Positions 17,851 to 25,796 of a DNA stretch of 64,000 nt are shown here, one piece after another. The stretch spans positions 1 through 64,000 of the forward strand of contig JBBQKU010000018.1 in assembly GCA_038327195.1 (NCBI GenBank), read 5' to 3'. This stretch comes from UBA4416 sp038327195 (GTDB lineage: Bacteria; Bacteroidota; Bacteroidia; B-17B0; Aurantibacillaceae). The position numbers were made by a program, and so were the translations under genes. Numbering within the stretch: the stretch's first letter is position 1; each line of letters starts with the position of its first letter. Below the pieces are notes generated by a model, which was given only the letters and a program-made list of their open reading frames with translations, searched no databases and was not told the DNA's origin.

Positions 17851-18651
17851 ATGAAGACAAAAATAGCTACTCTCGTATTTACATTTATATCAATGTTAAC
17901 TTCTCAAATTTCTAGAGCTCAAATGACAGCTATGGATTTCACGATGGTTGATTGTAATGCATCCGCAACTCACAATTTATATAGTGATTTAAATTCAGGC
18001 AAAGTTGTAATTATAGAATTCTTTATGACTAGTTGTAGTTCATGTATTGTTGCGGGCCAAACTTTAGAAGCAATGAAAACAAAATTATTATCACAATATC
18101 CTGGTAAAATAAAAGCTTATGCATTTGGTTTTAATAACACCTATTCTTGTACTACAGTCAACAATTGGTTAACTACAAACAGTATTACTTCAGTACCATC
18201 TGATAGTGGTGCAGCTCAAGTTGCATATTACGGAGGAATGGGAATGCCAACAATAGTAATTGCAGCCGGTACAAATCACAAATTACTAGGTTCTCCTTAC
18301 ATTGGATTTACAAATAGCGATACAACAGGAATGGCTACTAATATCCGTAATTTCCTAAATGGTCCAACAAGTGTTAATGAATTTAATAGTAACATTAGCG
18401 AATTAAACATTTTTCCTAATCCCACAAGTAATGAGATAAAAATTACATTTAACTTAACCGAATCTTCAAATACTATCATTGAAATAATGGATATTACTGG
18501 AAGGGTTGTTAAAACTTTTCTTAATGAAAAAATGAGTAATGGAAATTTTACAAAAACTTTTAATGTGTCTAATATGGATAATGGGAACTATTTTATTAAT
18601 ATTAATACAAATGGATTTATTTCTCGAAAGAAAATTAGTATTATTCATTAA
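17851..18651 (+). CDS. T9SS-exported thioredoxin-fold protein
   Basis: A 266-residue protein with a signal peptide ending near SRAQ (residue 24). A thioredoxin-like/AhpC-TSA-type domain covers about residues 28-165. Its active site is a Cys pair in FFMTSCSSCIVAG (CxxC spaced as C-S-S-C), and GMGMPTIVI provides the cis-Pro. A T9SS type A domain follows at about 180-266 (NIFPNPTSNEIKITF, MDITGRVVKTF, NGNYFININ, ending RKKISIIH). A redox-active domain sent to the cell surface is unusual, because thioredoxins normally work inside the periplasm. The gene follows the previous T9SS gene by 26 bp and precedes the multicopper oxidase by 57 bp, so a shared transcript is likely. Confidence 0.82.
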   Translation: MKTKIATLVFTFISMLTSQISRAQMTAMDFTMVDCNASATHNLYSDLNSGKVVIIEFFMTSCSSCIVAGQTLEAMKTKLLSQYPGKIKAYAFGFNNTYSCTTVNNWLTTNSITSVPSDSGAAQVAYYGGMGMPTIVIAAGTNHKLLGSPYIGFTNSDTTGMATNIRNFLNGPTSVNEFNSNISELNIFPNPTSNEIKITFNLTESSNTIIEIMDITGRVVKTFLNEKMSNGNFTKTFNVSNMDNGNYFININTNGFISRKKISIIH

Positions 18652-18708
18652 AAAAACGGCCATCAGCACGTGCTGTTAAAAGTCGCTTTTAAATTATCTT
18701 ATTAAGTT

Positions 18709-20436
18709 ATGCTAAAATTATTTCGTTTTTATTGTTTCATTTTATTATTAAGTGCAACATTTTCATTTGCTCAAAGTCCATTATTTATTCCAGACACATT
18801 AAGCGGAACCTCTTTTACTTTGAGTGTCCAAACTGGAACAATGAATTTAATTGGTAGTTATATAACTCCTACTTATGGTTACAATGGTAATTTTTTAGGC
18901 CCAACATTAATACTAAAGAATAATGACAGCATCACTCTAAATGTAAAAAATAATCTTAGTCAGGCTACCACTACACATTGGCATGGTTTACATGTTGCAC
19001 CACAAAATGATGGTGGTCCACATCAAAGTATTGGTCCAGGTTCTACATGGAGCCCTTCTTTTAAAGTTAGAAATGAAGCTGCAACTTTTTGGTATCATCC
19101 GCATGGTGATACAAAAACGGAATTACATGTTTCAAAAGGTTTAGCAGGTATGATTATCGTAAGAGACAATATTGAATCTACTTATATTTTACCTCGAAGA
19201 TATAAAATTGATGATTTTCCTGTAATTGTTCAATCTAAAGCATTTGATGTATTGTATCAAATAGCCACTGCAACTCACGAAGATAGCGTTGTAATGGTTA
19301 ACGGAACTATTAATCCATTTTTACAAGTTCCTAAACAAGTAGTTAGATTGCGTTTATTAAATGGCTCAGCAGATAGAACATATTATTTTGGTTTATCTGA
19401 TAATTCAAATTTTAATTTAATTGCTTCTGATGGTGGATTATTATCACAACCCTTTCTAACTAATAGAGTTCGCGTTTCTCCTGGTGAACGAGCAGAAATC
19501 TTAGTAGACTTTAATGCTTATATTGTCGGCCAACAAATCTATCTAAAAAGTTATTCATCTCAATTATCTAAAGGAATAATTGGTGCAGACTCAGTAGGTA
19601 CTGCTTCAATTGTTATAGCCGAAGGTTATTATTCAAACCCTTTAAATGGTGCTGATTTTAATGTATTGAGATTTGATGTAATAGCGCAAACTGTGAGTCC
19701 AATTTTAACTATCCCTTCTACATTTGCCCCTAAAATACCCTTTTTAGAATCGAGTGCCAATGCAAAACGACATTTAAATTTTTCTCCTGATACGATTTTA
19801 AGTGGTCAGCAAGGTAAAGTTGATGGGCCTTTTTTTATTAATAAGAAATTATTTCATATGGATACTATTAATATTAAAACTTACCTAAATAATATAGAAG
19901 TTTGGAAATTAAGTAATAATACGTTGGTCGCTCATCCTTTTCATATTCATGACATTGAATTTTTTGTTTTAGATATTAATGGACTTCCACCTCCACCTCA
20001 GTATCAAGGATTAAAAGATGTAATACTTGTACAACCAAAAGATACTGTCAGATTTATTACAAAGTTTACAAATTTTGCTAGTTCGACTGTACCTTATATG
20101 TATCATTGCCATTTATTGCATCATGAAGATGAAGGAATGATGGGTAGTTTTTTAGTTTTAGATCCAAATGCTAACGGACTAACTGAAATGAAAAATGAAA
20201 ATGATTATTTCACTATTTATCCAAACCCTTCAACAACTCTAGCTAATATCGATGTAAATGGTTTGGAAATTAATTCAGTATTAATATATAACTCGCTAGG
20301 AGAATTAATTTATATGGATAATAAACCTAACTCAAATCCTTTGCAAATAAATACTGCTAAATGGAGTAGGGGCATTTATAGTGTACAATTAAACACTAAA
20401 AATCAAAGCATAAATAAGAAATTAATAATTAATTAG
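18709..20436 (+). CDS. T9SS-exported multicopper oxidase
   Basis: A 575-residue secreted oxidase. After a signal peptide ending FAQ (residue 22) come three cupredoxin domains. All four copper motifs are present: HWHGLH (His90, His92), WYHPHG (His130, His132), HPFHIHDIEF, and MYHCHLLHHEDEGMM with the type 1 Cys and the two trinuclear His. The layout resembles CueO/CumA/laccase-type enzymes, which oxidise metals or phenols with O2. A T9SS type A domain ends the protein (about 495-575: FTIYPNPSTTLANIDV, NSLGELIYM, WSRGIYSVQL, NKKLIIN), so the enzyme should act outside the cell. Substrate unknown; Mn(II), Cu(I) or phenolics are possible. It is the last of the three T9SS genes. Confidence 0.88.
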   Translation: MLKLFRFYCFILLLSATFSFAQSPLFIPDTLSGTSFTLSVQTGTMNLIGSYITPTYGYNGNFLGPTLILKNNDSITLNVKNNLSQATTTHWHGLHVAPQNDGGPHQSIGPGSTWSPSFKVRNEAATFWYHPHGDTKTELHVSKGLAGMIIVRDNIESTYILPRRYKIDDFPVIVQSKAFDVLYQIATATHEDSVVMVNGTINPFLQVPKQVVRLRLLNGSADRTYYFGLSDNSNFNLIASDGGLLSQPFLTNRVRVSPGERAEILVDFNAYIVGQQIYLKSYSSQLSKGIIGADSVGTASIVIAEGYYSNPLNGADFNVLRFDVIAQTVSPILTIPSTFAPKIPFLESSANAKRHLNFSPDTILSGQQGKVDGPFFINKKLFHMDTINIKTYLNNIEVWKLSNNTLVAHPFHIHDIEFFVLDINGLPPPPQYQGLKDVILVQPKDTVRFITKFTNFASSTVPYMYHCHLLHHEDEGMMGSFLVLDPNANGLTEMKNENDYFTIYPNPSTTLANIDVNGLEINSVLIYNSLGELIYMDNKPNSNPLQINTAKWSRGIYSVQLNTKNQSINKKLIIN

Positions 20437-20537
20437 GTAATTATTAATGCTCATAGTGCATGAAAATATTACTATGAGGCTATAATAAATGTGTAATTAG
20501 TATTCTTTTCATCAAGTAAATTGCCTTATTAATTTTA

Positions 20538-20545
20538 TATCTTTG
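20538..20545 (+). promoter_or_regulatory. -7 element upstream of ispF
   Basis: TATCTTTG is an exact match to TAnnTTTG, 32 bp before the ispF ATG. The only upstream TTG (20521-20523) is 14 bp away, shorter than usual, so the -33 box is uncertain. Confidence 0.5.
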
Positions 20546-20577
20546 CATATATTTTTTTATTACATAATTTACTAAAC

Positions 20578-21060
20578 ATGATAAATATTAGAGTTGGTTT
20601 TGGTTTTGATGTACATCCATTAGGTGAAGAAAGAGAACTTTGGTTAGGTGGCATTAAACTAAAATTTGATAAAGGCTGCGTTGGACATAGTGATGCTGAT
20701 GTTTTATTACATGCTATATGCGATGCGTTATTAGGCGCAGCTAACTTAAAAGATATAGGTTTTCATTTTCCTAATACAGATGAAAGATATAAAGGTGCAG
20801 ATAGTAAACTCTTATTAAAAGAAGTGGTTGCCTTATTAGATAAAAATGGTTATGGAATTGGAAATGTAGATTCTACTTTAAGTTTAGAGGCTCCAAAAAT
20901 TAATCCTCATATTGAAGCTATGCAAAATGTGTTAGCTCCAATTATGAATATTAGTGTAAATGATATTTCAATAAAAGCTACGACTAACGAAAAGCTTGGT
21001 TATGTTGGAAGAGAAGAAGGTGTTAATGCTTATGCAGTTGCTTTAATTTATAAAAAATAA
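20578..21060 (+). CDS. ispF: 2-C-methyl-D-erythritol 2,4-cyclodiphosphate synthase
   Basis: IspF converts CDP-methylerythritol 2-phosphate into the cyclic diphosphate in the non-mevalonate isoprenoid pathway. The 160-residue length is standard. Metal ligands are visible as Asp11 and His13 in GFGFDVHPLG and His45 in SDADVLLHAICDALLGA. The substrate-binding segments IGFHFPNTDERYKGADS and TTNEKLGYVGREEGV are conserved. It is a single rightward gene with an exact -7 box upstream, and it converges on the PstS-like lipoprotein gene with only 3 bp between stop codons. Confidence 0.96.
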   Translation: MINIRVGFGFDVHPLGEERELWLGGIKLKFDKGCVGHSDADVLLHAICDALLGAANLKDIGFHFPNTDERYKGADSKLLLKEVVALLDKNGYGIGNVDSTLSLEAPKINPHIEAMQNVLAPIMNISVNDISIKATTNEKLGYVGREEGVNAYAVALIYKK

Positions 21061-21063
21061 TTT

Positions 21064-21984
21064 TTATTTTAAAGGAGTTAAATCAACTTGAATTAATCTT
21101 TCTTCTTGGCGATTTGGGGGTAAACCTTGCTTTAAAAACATCATTTGTCCAACTGGACCTGCTATAAATGTTTCTATTCCTTTTCCTAATGTAAACTCTG
21201 AACTACGACGAATAATACAAATATTTCTCTGCAATGGATAATCATTTGTAGCAATATTTGATTGGTCAGGCATGTAAGCTTTTTCAAAATCTTTTTTAGA
21301 TACAGCTAAAACCTTAACTGTTTTTAAAAACTCTTTAGTTGTTAAATCATCTTTATCGCTAAACCAAGAGAAGTCACATATACCAATAGATAAAGTGTTT
21401 TGCGAAATTGACTTAATTAACTCTCTAGTGTTGTTTACAGCTGAACAGTTTTTGCCAAAATCTACTTTTCCTAATAGTGAATCTTTTAATTGTCTTGTAC
21501 TTCCAGAATTCTGATTATCAAAAACTATATTTACATGATTGTTTTTTAAATACAATGTATCTTCTCCTCTTAATAATTGTTTAAGTTGATTGATAGAGAT
21601 AGATGAATCGTTAAAGTTTTTATTTACAATTATCGCTATAGCATCTTTAGCAACTACAGAAGTATTTACCGAAATATTTTTTTGTTTAAATTTTTTAATT
21701 TCTTCTTCACTTAACATTCTAGAAATCGCAATTACTTTTGCACTATCGTTAAAAAGTGCTTCAATACAGGTTTTTTCATCCGTTGAAACTAAATTAATTT
21801 CGGCGTAAGTATAAGTTGTTTTAAATGTTGAAATTTGATTATTAATATGAAGTGTTAGACCTTCATCAAAAAATAAATTTATTTTGCCAGTTGTTGGCGA
21901 ATCTTTTTTAGTAATGTCATCATTCATACCACACGAAATAAATAGTGTCGATATAATAATTAATAATAATAGTTTGTTTAACAT
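21064..21984 (-). CDS. PstS-like phosphate-binding lipoprotein
   Basis: A 306-residue lipoprotein (signal and lipobox LFISCG, Cys18) with the periplasmic binding protein fold of the PstS family. Characteristic blocks are ISRMLSEEEIKKF, VVAKDAIAIIVNKNF, INQLKQLLRGE, SGSTRQLKDSLLG and the C-terminal FIAGPVGQMMFLKQGLPP. PstS proteins bind phosphate for an ABC importer, but no pstCAB gene is nearby. In Bacteroidota this short lipoprotein version is often unlinked to the transporter, so a sensing or accessory role is possible. It lies 17 bp downstream of the sufS stop and might be read from the suf transcript; the co-directional placement is visible, any functional link is not. Confidence 0.78.
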   Translation of the reverse strand: MLNKLLLLIIISTLFISCGMNDDITKKDSPTTGKINLFFDEGLTLHINNQISTFKTTYTYAEINLVSTDEKTCIEALFNDSAKVIAISRMLSEEEIKKFKQKNISVNTSVVAKDAIAIIVNKNFNDSSISINQLKQLLRGEDTLYLKNNHVNIVFDNQNSGSTRQLKDSLLGKVDFGKNCSAVNNTRELIKSISQNTLSIGICDFSWFSDKDDLTTKEFLKTVKVLAVSKKDFEKAYMPDQSNIATNDYPLQRNICIIRRSSEFTLGKGIETFIAGPVGQMMFLKQGLPPNRQEERLIQVDLTPLK

Positions 21985-22001
21985 AGTTCGAAGTTTTAAA
22001 A

Positions 22002-23222
22002 CTAACTCAATAATCTAATTGATTTTTTAAGCGCTTCAACAAAGCTATCAATTTCTTCAAAAGTATTATAAAAAGATAATGACGCTCTAATTGTACCAGG
22101 CACATTATAATATTCCCATATAGGCTGAGTACAATGATGTCCAGAACGAATAGCAACGCCGTATTTATCTAATAATGTGCCAATATCAAAAGGATGAATG
22201 GTGCCAACGTTAAAAGAAATAACAGCTGTTTTGATTTTAGAAGTTCCGTAGATTTTTAAGTCGTCGATTTCTAATAATTTTTTTGTAATGTATTTTAATA
22301 ATTCGTCTTCTTGTTTTTGAATGTTTTCAAATCCAATTTCAGTAACGTATTTTATAGCTTCGGCCAATCCAATTCCTCCTTCAATGTGAGGAGTTCCAGC
22401 TTCTAACTTTAAGGGTAAATCTGCAAATTCTGTTTTTTCAAGCGTTACGGTTTTTATAGTTCCGCCCCCACTTTGGTAAGGAGGAAATTTTGTTAACCAT
22501 TCTTCTTTTCCATATAAAATACCAACACCTGTTGGCCCAAATAATTTATGACCGCTAAATACATAAAAATCACAATCTAAATTTTGTACGTTTGGCTGTA
22601 AATGAGGTACAGCTTGAGCTCCATCAACTAAAATAACTGCATTAGATAAAGTTCTTATGATGCTTATAATTTCCTTAACGGGATTAATAGTGCCAAGAGT
22701 ATTTGAAATATGTGTGAATGCAACCAATTTCGTTTTCGAAGAAATTAATTTAGGAAGTTCTTCCAACATTAATTCACCTTCTTGGTTGATTGGGATAAAT
22801 TTTAGAATGGCTTTTTTTTCTTCACATAATAATTGCCATGGAACAATATTGCTATGGTGTTCCATTTGTGTGATGATAATTTCATCTCCAGCTTCAATAT
22901 TTATTTTACCAAAACAATGAGCAACTAAATTAATAGATTCTGTTGTACCTTTTGTGAAAATAATTTCGTGAGCATGTTTCGCATTGAGGTGTTTTTGTAT
23001 GGTTTTACGCGCTTCTTCGTAAGCAATTGTAATCTCTCTACTTAATGTGTGAACTCCGCGATGAATGTTGCTATTTTGATTTGCGTAATAATTTGTAATT
23101 GCGTCAATAACCTGTTTTGGTTTTTGAGCTGTAGCTCCATTATCAAAATAAATTAAAGGTTTACCATTTACAGTTTTAGTAAGTATTGGAAAATCTTCAC
23201 GTATTTTAGATATATCAAACAT
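22002..23222 (-). CDS. sufS: Cysteine desulfurase SufS
   Basis: SufS removes sulfur from cysteine with PLP and supplies persulfide for Fe-S cluster assembly. The 406-residue protein has the PLP lysine Lys226 in FSGHKLFGPTGVG and the persulfide cysteine Cys364 in RSGHHCTQP; both have the same numbers as in E. coli SufS. THISNTLGTINP and VDGAQAVPH are also present. As a group II desulfurase it normally needs SufE or SufU; I see neither in this window. It is the last suf gene, 3 bp after sufD on the minus strand. Confidence 0.96.
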   Translation of the reverse strand: MFDISKIREDFPILTKTVNGKPLIYFDNGATAQKPKQVIDAITNYYANQNSNIHRGVHTLSREITIAYEEARKTIQKHLNAKHAHEIIFTKGTTESINLVAHCFGKINIEAGDEIIITQMEHHSNIVPWQLLCEEKKAILKFIPINQEGELMLEELPKLISSKTKLVAFTHISNTLGTINPVKEIISIIRTLSNAVILVDGAQAVPHLQPNVQNLDCDFYVFSGHKLFGPTGVGILYGKEEWLTKFPPYQSGGGTIKTVTLEKTEFADLPLKLEAGTPHIEGGIGLAEAIKYVTEIGFENIQKQEDELLKYITKKLLEIDDLKIYGTSKIKTAVISFNVGTIHPFDIGTLLDKYGVAIRSGHHCTQPIWEYYNVPGTIRASLSFYNTFEEIDSFVEALKKSIRLLS

Positions 23223-23225
23223 TTT

Positions 23226-24515
23226 TTATAGTGCTTTTTCAAATAATTGTAATACTCTTTCTTTTAATGATTCGATTTCAATTTTATCGATTAATTCTTG
23301 AGCAAATGCTTGTAATAATAATTTGCGAGCACTATCATCACCAATGCCACGAGCCTTTAAATAAAAGAATGCTTCTTCGTCAATTTTTCCTGTAGATGTT
23401 CCATGAGAACATTTTACATCATCAGCATAAATTTCAAGTTGTGGTTTTGTATTTATTGTAGCATCGTTACTTAATAAAATATTTTTACTACTTTGATAAG
23501 CATTGGTTTTTTGTGCATCTTTTCTTACAAATATTTTTCCGTTAAATACGCCAGTTGATTTATCTTTGGCAATGCCTTTATATAATTCATTGCTTTCACA
23601 ATTCGGCATTTGGTGGTCAATGAGCGTATGATTATCAACTAATTGTGTACCGTTGGTAATAAATAATCCGTTTAAATGTGCTTCACAATTTTGTGCTGCT
23701 AATTCTACATTATGATTATTACGAACCATTTCACCACTTAAAGTCAATGTGGTGTTGCAATAATTTGCATTACGATTTACACTTACTTGATTTGTATTGA
23801 CAGAATAAGATAAATTTCCCTCATTTTGAAACGTATAACACGTTAATTTTGCATTTTCCTCTACCAATTTTTCACTTACAAAATTTGAAAATACTTTTCC
23901 TGTTCCAATGTTATAAAAACTCTCAACTATGGTTACTTCTGCATTCTCTCTAACGTGAATAAAATTACGAGAATTAACAACGCAATTTTGCGAACCGCTG
24001 TTTACATAAATAATATGTATTGGCATTGGTACAACAGCATCTTTTTCTACCTCTAAAAAAAATCCATTGGCTGTAAATGCTGAATTTAAAGCTATTAACG
24101 CGTCTGTATTAGATTTTGCTAATGTTGCTAATCTACTTTTTTCTGCAGGAAATAAATCATTAAAAGATAGAATGTTAAATCTTTTAATAATCATTTTTTC
24201 ACTTAGCTCAGAATTATAATTTCCATTTACTACAACTACATTAATTGCCTCATCTAATTTTAATGAAGCAATATCTTCATTCGTTAATTCATTAAATGAT
24301 TGTTCTATTGATTTAAATTCTTTCCGAAAAATAGATTCAATATTGCAATATTTGTAATCTTCATGTTTGTTGTTTGGAATTCCTTTATCTTCCAAAAGTC
24401 TTACGGCATCAACAATTTCATTGTCGGGCATAAACCCAACTTTTCCTGCGCGCTTTTGTAATTGCTCTAATAAGTTTTGAGTAACAGCACTTTTTGTATC
24501 TACTTGTATTGACAT
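23226..24515 (-). CDS. sufD: Fe-S cluster assembly scaffold protein SufD
   Basis: A 429-residue member of the SufB/SufD family. The N terminus is divergent, with an alpha-helical segment. The C-terminal half shows the right-handed beta-helix core and the family block SHGTSTGKIDEEAFFYLKAR, followed by GIGDDSARKLLLQAFAQEL. SufD pairs with SufB and SufC to form the SufBC2D scaffold and is needed for iron acquisition. It is 1 bp from sufC and 3 bp from sufS in the same direction, so the three are tightly coupled. Confidence 0.94.
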   Translation of the reverse strand: MSIQVDTKSAVTQNLLEQLQKRAGKVGFMPDNEIVDAVRLLEDKGIPNNKHEDYKYCNIESIFRKEFKSIEQSFNELTNEDIASLKLDEAINVVVVNGNYNSELSEKMIIKRFNILSFNDLFPAEKSRLATLAKSNTDALIALNSAFTANGFFLEVEKDAVVPMPIHIIYVNSGSQNCVVNSRNFIHVRENAEVTIVESFYNIGTGKVFSNFVSEKLVEENAKLTCYTFQNEGNLSYSVNTNQVSVNRNANYCNTTLTLSGEMVRNNHNVELAAQNCEAHLNGLFITNGTQLVDNHTLIDHQMPNCESNELYKGIAKDKSTGVFNGKIFVRKDAQKTNAYQSSKNILLSNDATINTKPQLEIYADDVKCSHGTSTGKIDEEAFFYLKARGIGDDSARKLLLQAFAQELIDKIEIESLKERVLQLFEKAL

Positions 24516-24516
24516 A

Positions 24517-25275
24517 TTAGTCTGTTATTTCAAATTCTTTTTTAATTTCATCATACCCTTTAGCCTCTAATTCAAGTGCTAATTCTTTTCCACCACTTTT
24601 TACAATGCGTCCTTTGTATAAAATATGTACAAAGTCAGGAACAATATAATCTAACAGTCTTTGATAATGCGTAATTAAAATGGTTGCATTATCTTTTGAT
24701 TTTAGAGCGTTTACGCCGTTTGCTACAATACGCAAAGCGTCAATATCTAAACCACTATCTGTTTCATCAAGTATTGCTAATTTTGGATTTAGCATTGCCA
24801 TTTGAAAAATTTCGTTTCGTTTTTTTTCTCCACCACTAAAACCTTCGTTAACACTTCTGTTTGTAAGTTTGGCATCTAACTCTACTAGTTTCTGTTTTTC
24901 TTTTACCATAGCTAAAAAATCTTTAGCCGATAAATCTTCTTGTTTGTGATAAGCTCTAATCTCATTTAAAGCTGTTCGTAAAAAATTAATATTACTAACT
25001 CCTGGTATTTCTACAGGATATTGAAATGCTAAAAATAATCCTTCTCGTGCCCTGTCTTCAGTTGACATTTCTAATAAGTTTTTACCATTAAAAATGACTT
25101 CACCTTCTGTAACATCATAATCTGCTCTTCCAGCTAAAACACTTGATAATGTAGACTTTCCAGAACCATTTGGACCCATAATAGCATGAACTTCTCCAGC
25201 TTTTACTTCTAAATTTATTCCTCTTAATATTTTTTTGTCGCCAATTGACGCATGTAAATTTTTTATTGATATCAT
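24517..25275 (-). CDS. sufC: Fe-S cluster assembly ATPase SufC
   Basis: A 252-residue ABC-type ATPase without membrane domains. Motifs in order are Walker A GPNGSGKSTLSSVLAGR (about 34-50), Q loop LAFQYPVEIPG, signature FSGGEKKRNEIFQ, Walker B PKLAILDETDSGLD and the switch His in LITHYQRLLDYI. It drives conformational change of the SufBD scaffold. sufC normally sits directly behind sufB. Here a four-helix-bundle gene and its repeats separate them by 521 bp, with the left repeat block beginning 3 bp upstream of the sufC ATG. Confidence 0.97.
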   Translation of the reverse strand: MISIKNLHASIGDKKILRGINLEVKAGEVHAIMGPNGSGKSTLSSVLAGRADYDVTEGEVIFNGKNLLEMSTEDRAREGLFLAFQYPVEIPGVSNINFLRTALNEIRAYHKQEDLSAKDFLAMVKEKQKLVELDAKLTNRSVNEGFSGGEKKRNEIFQMAMLNPKLAILDETDSGLDIDALRIVANGVNALKSKDNATILITHYQRLLDYIVPDFVHILYKGRIVKSGGKELALELEAKGYDEIKKEFEITD

Positions 25276-25277
25276 GT

Positions 25278-25326
25278 GATTACAGATTACAAGATTACAG
25301 ATTACAGATTTTAAAATTACAGATTA
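25278..25326. repeat. ATTACAGATT repeat block, left flank of four-helix-bundle gene
   Basis: Four copies of ATTACAGATT occur at 25279-25288, 25294-25303, 25301-25310 and 25316-25325. Inverted copies are found on the other side of the gene at 25766-25790, so the gene is bracketed by inverted repeats. Confidence 0.85.
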
Positions 25327-25373
25327 TTAAATGAAACTAAATTGTAATTTTTCAATCATATTATTTGTATTCT

Positions 25374-25748
25374 TCATTTTGATTCGTATTGTTTTAAATA
25401 TTTTATAAATCCACCTAGTTGTTTACTTGTCGACAATGCTTTTTCATTAATTGTGATATAATCATTTTCATTTAAATAATTTAATATTCTTGCTATTTTT
25501 AATTGTGTTCTTAATTCTCCGCACGAACCTTTTGCTATTACTAAAAAGTAAAGAAATTGTTTTTTGCTATCTCTTTCATAACCTTCAGAAATGTTTGAAG
25601 GTACTGATACCGAAGCTCTTCTTATTTGATCTTTTAATCCATAATCTTTTGCAAATAAATCTGAATTTGTTAGTGTATAGATCTCAGCACACAAGTCTAT
25701 ACTTGTTTTCCAAACTTCTAAATCTTCAAATTTTTCAATTGTTGCCAT
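25374..25748 (-). CDS. Four-helix-bundle (S23 / Avd-like) protein inserted in the suf operon
   Basis: A 124-residue protein with the pattern of the S23/TIGR02436 four-helix-bundle family: FEDLEVWKTSIDLCAEIY, AKDYGLKDQIRRASVSVPSNISEGYERD and FLYFLVIAKGSCGELRTQL. Related proteins were first seen inside 23S rRNA intervening sequences, and a structural relative, Avd, assists diversity-generating retroelements. The cellular role is not settled. The gene is oriented with the suf genes and lies between sufB and sufC, flanked on both sides by ATTACAGATT-type inverted repeats. The block fits exactly between the sufB stop and sufC start, so it looks like an inserted cassette. Confidence 0.88.
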   Translation of the reverse strand: MATIEKFEDLEVWKTSIDLCAEIYTLTNSDLFAKDYGLKDQIRRASVSVPSNISEGYERDSKKQFLYFLVIAKGSCGELRTQLKIARILNYLNENDYITINEKALSTSKQLGGFIKYLKQYESK

Positions 25749-25757
25749 TCTTTTTTT

Positions 25758-25792
25758 AATCTTTCAATCTGTAATTTTTCAATCTGCAATTT
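25758..25792. repeat. AATCTGTAAT repeat block, right flank of four-helix-bundle gene
   Basis: AATCTGTAAT at 25766-25775 and AATCTGCAAT at 25781-25790 are inverted relative to the ATTACAGATT copies on the left flank; a further CAATCT/AATCTTTC phrase precedes them. The block ends 4 bp from the sufB stop codon. Confidence 0.8.
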
Positions 25793-25796
25793 GTAG

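Noticed and set aside
20450..20478. CTCATAGT/ACTATGAG hairpin downstream of the multicopper oxidase as a terminator
   Set aside because: The stem is perfect, but it has a 13-base loop and no T run, so I do not call it.
25278..25792. CRISPR array at the ATTACAGATT repeats
   Set aside because: Units are 10 bp, irregularly spaced and split around a gene; there are no spacers of constant length and no cas genes in the window.
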